A program made the position numbers and the translations under genes. 64,000 nt of DNA from Henricia sp. BOLD:AAB3569. Taxonomy: Eukaryota > Echinodermata > Asteroidea > Spinulosida > Echinasteridae. The notes beneath the pieces were generated by a model that made no database searches, was not told the origin of the DNA, and saw nothing but the letters and a program-made list of their open reading frames with translations. Where the stretch lies: contig JBBELK010000557.1 in NCBI GenBank assembly GCA_037783545.1, positions 1 to 64,000 on the forward strand, written 5' to 3'. This document shows positions 11,901-23,900 of this stretch, piece after piece. The stretch's first letter is position 1; each line of letters opens with the position of its first letter.

Positions 11901-14900
11901 GTGTCCCCCTTACGTCGTGACACTTCTGGACTTCAGAGAACGATTACCCTCGGTATATAAAGAATATATGACCTCATGAATCGAACACCACCTTTATCTG
12001 TTGATACTACCCAAAACATAACGAGAACGATTCAATAAACTGGTGCGATCTTATATTCGCCCAAAATGTGACAAATTTTTCTCATAATGTAATTTGAGTC
12101 GATAAAGTCCAAATTCTACAGCTGGGTAAAATCAGCAACGACCTTTTCCAGAAAGAAACTGGTCAAAAAGACTTGAAATGTAATCGCTAGAGTTAAAAAA
12201 TGCCTTGGAGACCCCTTATGTCGTGAAACAATTTTCTTGAATATTTTCAAGACTATGAAACCAAGACATGTTTAACCGTTTGTAAATTATTTTCAATATT
12301 CTACATTATTTAGAAATTGCACAGAAATTTCTTTAAACAATCTTGTTAACTTGAAAAGGCTATTTTTACAAATGCATAAAAATGTCACACTTTGGCTCCT
12401 GTTTTTATGGAAAGACCCATAGATCATCTTTTTTCCCAAACAATGTCCAATATTAATTCCATTTAAAGGGAGTGCATAATTTGTCAACAGTTTCAGTGGC
12501 AGATCCAGCCTTATTAAAATACAGGAATACAATGGATTTCAGGGGGCTGTACCCCCCGCTTTTCAAAAATGAGAGTAATGGTTATATATCTTTACGAATT
12601 GTGGTTTTAATTTTCAAATTATCACTAAAAAATCACAGTAGCTTCGTTCGTTTTGGCCGTCATCAAATTAGAGTCATTGGCAAGTTTATCCAAGATTAGT
12701 GCATGCCACCGAGTGCGTAACACACTTTAGGAGAGCTGCAAGCATTAACAAGAAAAGTTGACTTCTTTCTGCAATGAATAAAGCAAATTTCACTGTGTTC
12801 CAGAAATCATTTTACTAGCTGTTTAAGTACCTTAACCCAATGTCGTAATGCTCTATGTTAATGTGAATTTCTTACAGCTAAAGAAAGACCATGATGATTA
12901 CAGAGATTTGCAGTCTCCTGAACACGAAGGTAATTTCGGACGTTTCACAATAAAGACGCCACCAAGCGTTTGATGCGGAAAGGCTACATTTTGATGTGCG
13001 TGTGTGTGTCTGGTCGAAACGATCATTGCGAGACGTGTGAAAAAGCATATTATTATGTTGTTTATTCTCAAGAAAAGAGCAAAGATTGAACTTTTTTTAT
13101 CGCAAACAATGTTAACTGTGTTTAAATAATCTAGGCTTTCTCAATAAACTTCAACCTCTAAATCAGGTATTCGTTTTTAAATCAAATCTGAATTGTTTGT
13201 GCAATAGACTAATCCATCCGACGAATGAAAACTGCGGTGTATCTCCAACGCGTTTACATGACGTCACAATAGAAATACACCGCAGTAACAATGGAATAAT
13301 CACAAGAGGGCGGGCTCACTGAATGTTGCTCGGATTACACTATAAACGAATCCACCGATGATGACTGCTCTGTCAGAAAATGCCCTCTCCGACAGAAACT
13401 CTTGGTGGCGCTCTTATCATGAAACGCCCCAATTGAAATTAATGTATGAGATGGCTGCAGTGTTTGTGTACATCAGATGTAGCAAGATTTTGGTAAATTT
13501 GTGTACATTGTGTGCATTTTGGTTTTCCCACAGATAAACTGCGTGCACAAGGTGCTCGACCCAAAACGTAAGTGTACATGTATTTGCTGTGTTTCAATTG
13601 TGTTTAGACATTGCCCCAATCACGTTCAGAGATGGATTTCAGTTCACCTTATATGCGTAGCAGTAATCTTCACTTCAATAGAAACACAGAATGAGTACCC
13701 ATGTATTATTACAAAGACTTGCCTCTGAGTCTGAGTTGACATCATGCAAATAAGTCTGTTTATTTGAGTTTCTTTTGTGTGAACCACAAGTCTCTCTAGA
13801 CTTCAATATGGTGCCTGATCACCACTGAAATGAAACAACCAAACTTGGGATGAGAGAAAAATCGTAAGGGTCTTATCGGGAATCGAACCTGAGACCTCTG
13901 CCTCACCGGGCAGACGCTCTACCAGCTGAGCTATAATGCCTCTCTCATCCCAAGTTTGGTTGTCCCAAAAGCCAGTACATGTATAGACCTTTATCACGGT
14001 GCGTCCATCTTTGTCTTGTTGCCCACTGCATAGTACGTGTACTGTACATAGGGCGTGATCAGTCACGCATATGCGTGTCTGCGCGATAGCGCGTGCAGTC
14101 TTCCGTTGTTGTTTTGAGAGAATCACTGTCCGCACTGCACGTTTTCTTAATCGCACCGCGCGCATGTCATTGTGATGCACACAATGAACATTTTCAACAC
14201 GGGGCCAAACAATTTTATTTCACCAAGCCTCGCTTTCGATACGTTCATTTTAATAGGGGAAAATAGAAGATGGCCGCACCGTGATAAAGGTCTATACCGA
14301 CCAACACAAAGAAATGTAAATGTTCAGGTTAATCAAAACTTGAACATTGCTTTTGTAATTAAGTTGACATTGAAATATTCACATAACAGCTTCATTATAC
14401 GTGACTGCATATAGAGCTTCTGTGTGCTGAACATTTCCACTCTCAGATTGATTGTGTTTTTCAATCAAAAAGTGGAGAAACTGTTTGTATTTCTTTTGTT
14501 GCTTGGTACATGTACAGTGTATATGTATATGGTTTATAGTTTGTAAGTAAGGCATGGTGCATCTTGATGTTCTTCAACTGAAAGTAATCCAGTGCCTGGG
14601 GTCATCTTATTGCATAAATCCAGCATGAAGGAGTTGCCTGTATCTGACAGTCATTATACTATTAATAGCTTTCGACCACGTGCAACATCCGGGAATGTTT
14701 GGGTGTCACCGGCCACGCGCGCACATGTGCGCACCAATAGCAGAGCTGTTAATCCTCCCGGATTTTGGGGAAGACATCTCAGGAAACAGGTTCATTCCGT
14801 GACTCCAAACATATCTAAAAATCCCCACGGTTGTTAATTGACAATCCAAGAGGGTTTTTATCTATTTCAGGACTCACAAAATTAGTCATTTTCCAAAGAA

Positions 14901-17900
14901 TCTGTTGCAAAATCCGGGTGGGTTGGCAGCCTTGCAATAGACGCACATGAACATGCGTAAAAACTACCCATCAGCGTATTTTTATTCAAAAATGCCGCAC
15001 ACGCGCGTTGCGATACGTTCAAATTATTGAGCATGTACTCGGCTTGTGAACAACGAAATTGTTTTTACTTGATCGCGATTTTTAGCCTGAAGAAAGACAG
15101 TTTTATCTTTTTTTAAAGAACATAAAGCACGGTTAAGCAACAGAGGTAAGTGCAACCAATGCAATCCAAAATGGTGGAAGGTGTGCCGTCACCGGAAAGC
15201 TATGAATAGCATATTTTTTAATGTGATCCACAGCTACCACATAGCTATTCATTGCCTCATATCAGAAACTAAAAGGGTAGTTTAGCCATAACCTGCCATG
15301 CATGATTGACTGTCTGCCAAATGCAAACAATGGTGTCGATTGATAGCGACACGGTCCTATTATTTCTCTATTTTATCCAATGGGGCGACACTTTGTATGT
15401 AGAGAGCCCTATTAGGGTGACCCACTCTATTAGGGCTACAATTTGGTGTAGCCCCAATATTTTGGAAGTCAAAATCAATTTTTTTAAGGTCAAAATCCAT
15501 CTTTTTCAAATCGAGAACCATTTTTATTAGGTCTAGAAGCATTTTTATTAGGTGTGGAAACATTTTTGGAACCTCCGGTTTACAGAAATTTGGTGTCCAA
15601 TCGATGTCTTTTAGCCGAAATTTTGGTGGTAGTCTGGCAAAGTCTTACCGGCGGGTCGCCCCTTTGCATTAAGTGATATCATTATTATTATTATTATTTC
15701 TTTCTGGTATTCATACTAGTGCTGCGACCGTGTAAACGTTTAAACGTTTAAACGACCGAAATGTAACTATCCGTTTAGAAAAATGCTAAACGGATATCCG
15801 AAACCAACTTGTGAAAAAACGATCCTCCTTTTTCAAAGATCTAATGGCCGTTTTGCGCCGCCGGAAATTTCTAAAGAGGCAGTTTTGTTCTGAAAGAATC
15901 AGGCAGCATACCGCTGTGATGAGCCCAACGGTCGATATCCTTTGTGTTTTCAAGCTGAAGATGTACAGTTGCGTTCGCGGGCGGAAGCGATTTTACTGAT
16001 GGTTTTCGGTTTCATCTTGCAAGTTGAATTCAAAGCAGGGCGGTAAACAATGTGGAGCCGACAACGTAGTTGTGTTGGAACTGTTATTGATTCCATTCTC
16101 TCATTGGTTGCTGACTTTGGGTTTGAGTGACTTCTCGAAAGTATCCAATTACAGCAAAGCCAAGCTGAACTTTCGTGGCCTGCATCATGTATGCTTCAAT
16201 TCAATAAAGTGTCAGCGGTGCCGCGCGAACGCACATGATACCAGGTCAAAGAACTTTATATTGCAAGCGCGGTAATAAGTTTTACTTTTTGTTATGTTTA
16301 CTATTCGTTTAAACGTTTAAACGAACGTTAAATTGACGTTTAAACGTTTAGAAAAATAAACGGTATCTCCCAGCGCTAATTCATACCAAGGATTCCTCAA
16401 TAGTGCTCATTGCACTGTCACTCGTAAGCGTGAGGAAACCCATGAAGAATTATAATTAGAAATGGCCAGAGACACCGGGGAATCCCCTTGCTCTTCACGA
16501 AAGAATGCTCTGGGATCTTTAGAGTGCATTACCCTAACACACTGGACCAACGGCTTTACATCCCTTCCGAAGGATGGAGCAAGTGTGGTTGAGTGCCTTG
16601 CCCAAGGGCACAGGTACCGCAGCCGGATTCGAACCCGCAACCCCAAGTTTTCACCCATGATTGCGAGTCAATGGCCCTAACCACTCGGCCACGGTACCCC
16701 ACTAGTACTTTGCATTTTTAATGCCCATAAGACCACGCTGAGTTTTTTATACAGATGACAAATAGATGGATTGACATGAATTGATAACTGGCCAAAACCA
16801 TTCTCTACACGGCACACTAATGTCAAATTGCATGTTGCATTGTATATTGTATGGTTTGTTTCTAATGGTTTAACTTGCAGAGGAAATAAGTTATGGAAAG
16901 GATTAAAGAAAGCCATGAATGAAGTGAGTTTACTAAACTGTTTTTTTCTCTTTATGCTTGCTGGATACACACTTCTTGTATGCTTCTCGTGTTACTGGTA
17001 TTAGCTAGGGACTGTTTGCTTAACAAAAAAATCACATTATATTTTGGGTGGTAATTGCATTTTATTGAGAAAGTTTTTTTTATACAGAAAGTTATTCGCC
17101 CTCACGACGCGGTATGCACTATATACTTAGTGCGTTATTCGCCCTCACGACGCGGTATGCACTATATACTTAGTGCGTTATTCGCCCTCACGACGCGGTA
17201 TGCACTATATACTTAGTGCGTTATTCGCCCTCACGACGCGGTATGCACTATATACTTAGTGCGTTATTCGCCCTCACGACGCGGTATGCACTATATACTT
17301 AGTGCGTTATTCGCCCTCACGACGCGGTATGCACTATATACTTAGTGCGTTATTCGCCCTCACGACGCGGTATGCACTATATACTTAGTGCGTTATTCGC
17401 CCTCACGACGCGGTATGCACTATATACTTAGTGCGTTATTCGCCCTCACGACGCGGTATGCACTATATACTTAGTGCGTTATTCGCCCTCACGACGCGGT
17501 ATGCACTATATACTTAGTGCGTTATTCGCCCTCACGACGCGGTATGCACTATATACTTAGTGCGTTATTCGCCCTCACGACGCGGTATGCACTATATACT
17601 TAGTGCGTTATTCGCCCTCACGACGCGGTATGCACTATATACTTAGTGCGTTATTCGCCCTCACGACGCGGTATGCACTATATACTTAGTGCGTTATTCG
17701 CCCTCACGACGCGGTATGCACTATATACTTAGTGCGTTATTCGCCCTCACGACGCGGTATGCACTATATACTTAGTGCGTTATTCGCCCTCACGACGCGG
17801 TATGCACTATATACTTAGTGCGTTATTCGCCCTCACGACGCGGTATGCACTATATACTTAGTGCGTTATTCGCCCTCACGACGCGGTATGCACTATATAC

Positions 17901-20900
17901 TTAGTGCGTTATTCGCCCTCACGACGCGGTATGCACTATATACTTAGTGCGTTATTCGCCCTCACGACGCGGTATGCACTATATACTTAGTGCGTTATTC
18001 GCCCTCACGACGCGGTATGCACTATATACTTAGTGCGTTATTCGCCCTCACGACGCGGTATGCACTATATACTTAGTGCGTTATTCGCCCTCACGACGCG
18101 GTATGCACTATATACTTAGTGCGTTATTCGCCCTCACGACGCGGTATGCACTATATACTTAGTGCGTTATTCGCCCTCACGACGCGGTATGCACTATATA
18201 CTTAGTGCGTTATTCGCCCTCACGACGCGGTATGCACTATATACTTAGTGCGTTATTCGCCCTCACGACGCGGTATGCACTATATACTTAGTGCGTTATT
18301 CGCCCTCACGACGCGGTATGCACTATATACTTAGTGCGTTATTCGCCCTCACGACGCGGTATGCACTATATACTTAGTGCGTTATTCGCCCTCACGACGC
18401 GGTATGCACTATATACTTAGTGCGTTATTCGCCCTCACGACGCGGTATGCACTATATACTTAGTGCGTTATTCGCCCTCACGACGCGGTATGCACTATAT
18501 ACTTAGTGCGTTATTCGCCCTCACGACGCGGTATGCACTATATACTTAGTGCGTTATTCGCCCTCACGACGCGGTATGCACTATATACTTAGTGCGTTAT
18601 TCGCCCTCACGACGCGGTATGCACTATATACTTAGTGCGTTATTCGCCCTCACGACGCGGTATGCACTATATACTTAGTGCGTTATTCGCCCTCACGACG
18701 CGGTATGCACTATATACTTAGTGCGTTATTCGCCCTCACGACGCGGTATGCACTATATACTTAGTGCGTTATTCGCCCTCACGACGCGGTATGCACTATA
18801 TACTTAGTGCGTTATTCGCCCTCACGACGCGGTATGCACTATATACTTAGTGCGTTATTCGCCCTCACGACGCGGTATGCACTATATACTTAGTGCGTTA
18901 TTCGCCCTCACGACGCGGTATGCACTATATACTTAGTGCGTTATTCGCCCTCACGACGCGGTATGCACTATATACTTAGTGCGTTATTCGCCCTCACGAC
19001 GCGGTATGCACTATATACTTAGTGCGTTATTCGCCCTCACGACGCGGTATGCACTATATACTTAGTGCGTTATTCGCCCTCACGACGCGGTATGCACTAT
19101 ATACTTAGTGCGTTATTCGCCCTCACGACGCGGTATGCACTATATACTTAGTGCGTTATTCGCCCTCACGACGCGGTATGCACTATATACTTAGTGCGTT
19201 ATTCGCCCTCACGACGCGGTATGCACTATATACTTAGTGCGTTATTCGCCCTCACGACGCGGTATGCACTATATACTTAGTGCGTTATTCGCCCTCACGA
19301 CGCGGTATGCACTATATACTTAGTGCGTTATTCGCCCTCACGACGCGGTATGCACTATATACTTAGTGCGTTATTCGCCCTCACGACGCGGTATGCACTA
19401 TATACTTAGTGCGTTATTCGCCCTCACGACGCGGTATGCACTATATACTTAGTGCGTTATTCGCCCTCACGACGCGGTATGCACTATATACTTAGTGCGT
19501 TATTCGCCCTCACGACGCGGTATGCACTATATACTTAGTGCGTTATTCGCCCTCACGACGCGGTATGCACTATATACTTAGTGCGTTATTCGCCCTCACG
19601 ACGCGGTATGCACTATATACTTAGTGCGTTATTCGCCCTCACGACGCGGTATGCACTATATACTTAGTGCGTTATTCGCCCTCACGACGCGGTATGCACT
19701 ATATACTTAGTGCGTTATTCGCCCTCACGACGCGGTATGCACTATATACTTAGTGCGTTATTCGCCCTCACGACGCGGTATGCACTATATACTTAGTGCG
19801 TTATTCGCCCTCACGACGCGGTATGCACTATATACTTAGTGCGTTATTCGCCCTCACGACGCGGTATGCACTATATACTTAGTGCGTTATTCGCCCTCAC
19901 GACGCGGTATGCACTATATACTTAGTGCGTTATTCGCCCTCACGACGCGGTATGCACTATATACTTAGTGCGTTATTCGCCCTCACGACGCGGTATGCAC
20001 TATATACTTAGTGCGTTATTCGCCCTCACGACGCGGTATGCACTATATACTTAGTGCGTTATTCGCCCTCACGACGCGGTATGCACTATATACTTAGTGC
20101 GTTATTCGCCCTCACGACGCGGTATGCACTATATACTTAGTGCGTTATTCGCCCTCACGACGCGGTATGCACTATATACTTAGTGCGTTATTCGCCCTCA
20201 CGACGCGGTATGCACTATATACTTAGTGCGTTATTCGCCCTCACGACGCGGTATGCACTATATACTTAGTGCGTTATTCGCCCTCACGACGCGGTATGCA
20301 CTATATACTTAGTGCGTTATTCGCCCTCACGACGCGGTATGCACTATATACTTAGTGCGTTATTCGCCCTCACGACGCGGTATGCACTATATACTTAGTG
20401 CGTTATTCGCCCTCACGACGCGGTATGCACTATATACTTAGTGCGTTATTCGCCCTCACGACGCGGTATGCACTATATACTTAGTGCGTTATTCGCCCTC
20501 ACGACGCGGTATGCACTATATACTTAGTGCGTTATTCGCCCTCACGACGCGGTATGCACTATGTACTTAGTGCGTTATTCGCCCTCACGACGCGGTATGC
20601 ACTATGTACTTAGTGCGTTATTCGCCCTCACGACGCGGTATGCACTATGTACTTAGTGCGTTATTCGCCCTCACGACGCGGTATGCACTATGTACTTAGT
20701 GCGTTATTCGCCCTCACGACGCGGTATGCACTATATACTTAGTGCGTTATTCGCCCTCACGACGCGGTATGCACTATATACTTAGTGCGTTATTCGCCCT
20801 CACGACGCGGTATGCACTATATACTTAGTGCGTTATTCGCCCTCACGACGCGGTATGCACTATATACTTAGTGCGTTATTCCGAGGACACGCTAAAAACT

Positions 20901-23900
20901 CTTGGCGTGCTCGGGCGGGACTCGAACCCACGACCTCCTGCATACTAGGCAGACGTCTTAACCACTCGACCACCGAACATGCCAATGGCAAATGGTGGGT
21001 TCTATGGTCCTACAGCGGGTGACTGTAACTGTACTTTTAACTAAGTAATTATTGCGTCGGTCCATATGTTTATACATGGTTGTTTTTTTTGGTTTTTTTG
21101 GTTTTCCTAAAAATGCCACACACCTTTCTGATTTAATGAGCAACTAAACACTGCTGGGCCATGCTATGCGGATAAATCAAACTTGATCAGTGTATACGGT
21201 CAGACCAGCCCAAATTTGTTCAGCGCACACCTCTCCGGTACGTCGGCCGATACGCTAATTGACTGGTAAATCACAAAGGTGCGTGGCAGGCTTTTCATAA
21301 GCAGATAACCCTGCAAACAAGCAGTTAAGGGAATGATTCTTGTAAACATCATCCCAAGAAGTCAGACTTATTTAATTCAGGCTTGGGTCCCCTGTTAACC
21401 CTATGATGTCTTAATATGGGACTCTAATAAACTCCCAGGCTTAGTAGCCTAAACAAGGTGTTGTGTAGAAAATAACTTGGGCATGAAATGGTTAAGTAAG
21501 CTTTTTATAGCTGTGAAGGTCACCTTCATGAAATAAAGTTAACAAAAAGTTGTTATTACAATATAATCAATGAATTATTTGCTATTGTATTGCCAAGACA
21601 AGTGTGACAGACGTACTGACTGCTATGGGTGCTATCCCATCAGGATTTAGACCCTCAACTACGGCAAGATTACTTAAAGAAGGTAATGACAAAATGGACA
21701 TTTTGGAGTCAAATATTAATCAAATGTGACGAAATGTTAACCCATGGTGGTCTTTGTGTTATTCCCTTGGACTATTTTATATTGTCTATAGACCATATCG
21801 AATAGCCGCCATTTTGTGGGGCACCTTGTGTTACTTAAACTGTTCAACAATGGGAGCACAATATGTGCAACCATGAATGTCCTTAAGGAACAAAGAAACT
21901 GCCCCATGAAATTGAGGCTATTCGATACGGTGTATTGCTGCACTGTTCAAGATCTGCTAAACCACAGAATTTGTGACTCGGAAGTTTCACTAAACCAAAG
22001 ATATGTTTGCTAGACCTCGGCCAGAAAAATATGCTTTCTCTGTTGAAACTGGGAGGAATGGACTGGACTGTCAGTCCTGTGTACTGTAACACAGAATGCT
22101 TGAAACTAACATTTAAATAAGTCCAGGAGTTTAGTGAATATTTTAAGCCATCCTATTGGAGAAACCTCACAGAACGCTTTGAGTAAAACTAAAATGACTG
22201 GCAATCCATCCAGGGGGAGTTTTAATGTTCCTAGTCACTCCATGCCAGACCATTACCATTGATGCAGTCAAGCCCTTCTTAAGTCGAGTTCGGGCAGACT
22301 GTTCTTTACACATGAACAATGTTCTCGCGCCCGAACAACAAGAACATGACCACCTATCCATAGAGAACAGTTACATGTGTCAAGAACAGACTGCTCGAAC
22401 TCGACCTAAAATGACCAAATTTGGCTGTATACACAACGCAACATCATGCGCATTGCATATATATATACATGTATATATATACAAGACTTAGTGCGCTGTC
22501 TTTACCTTCTGACTGAGGCACTACAGTGCAACGCTGGTACTATAAATTCATTTTGATGCATTTTTGCGTGTACCAGATCAGTTCACCCTGTGTAATGTCC
22601 TCAAGCCGCGTCTGAGTGGCTCACATCTTGCCTTTAAGGATATCTTCTGGAGTCCTCAGGATCGACAGGTACATGTTTACACATCAACAATATATGATCT
22701 CTTTAGTATGCTCCGTATAAATGTAATCATATTGTATTGTTAACATGAAAAATTTGCCAAATTGGTAGGGCATCCGCACATTAATTAAGCAGAAGGTCTG
22801 TGGTTCGAATCCCGGTGGAGCCAAGTTGTTTTTTCACTGCATCCAGATTTCCCAAACTCATGGACATTTGTTCCAATTTCTATCACAGTTGTCTGTATTT
22901 CTAATTTAAAAATGAACAGGCAAAAGAAAAAGAAAAAAGTTGCACCAATGTTTCGTCCATCAAGGTGAAAACAGTCTGAGTGAAGACAGTACCTTGATGA
23001 AGGAAAGCATGCAAAATATTACATCATCTTCACAGTTTGTCATAAGTTTGGATGGAAACCATTCATGGACATGGACATGTACACACTGACACATGTTTTT
23101 TGTAGATGTTGCCGCCAAGATTTGACTTTTTGAATTTATTAAACATTTGCCATTTTGTTTTCTCAACAGATACGAAGCCGCACTGTGCGTGTTCAGAAGA
23201 TGTTTTCTATCGTGATGGTCAAGAACATTCCCAAAGTCGGAGCAGGTCAGATATATAAACTTGAAACATTTCATTTATACAAATTCTTTATTGATACTGA
23301 TTTTCAATAGCACACTCCTCAAAATAAAACAAGGGTCAAAAGTATTTTTGTGAAAAATGTTGACCAAGTCAGGACATTTTAGCAATTTTAGTAAAGGTTG
23401 CTCTGCAACATTTTAAGCACTTTTCACATGGTTTGCATGTCTGTTGGCTTAGAAACTGACAGATCATGTGACAAGACACAAAAATGCTGATAACGGGTTC
23501 ATGATCGATGTCGCAATTTAGCCCATTACCCTTACTAAAATTGTTTCTATGTCCTGACTTGGTCAACATTTTTCACAAAAATACTTTTGACCCTTATTTT
23601 ATTTTGAGGAGTGTACTTTAAGGACATAATTGTAACTGCTTTATTACATTTGATGATCCATAAGTCGTTATCCTCGTTATGGGGGAGGAGGGGGGAGAAG
23701 GCGACGATTTTCTATGGGCCACGCACGCGCTCTCAACGATCCACCCGTAACTTACTTGCCACGCCACTGCGTTGAGCATGCAGCGCCCTCAAGAGATGAA
23801 CACATTCACCACTTGAGGGCGCTGTTCAAAACAAATGCATGCAACTGTCATGGCCGTTATATCGACACTGATTGATAAAAGCAAGCGAATCATGTTTGGT

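Noticed and set aside
17091-20874. CRISPR-like regular array
   Set aside because: Units are contiguous 43-bp repeats with no unique spacers, in an animal intron. It is a satellite.
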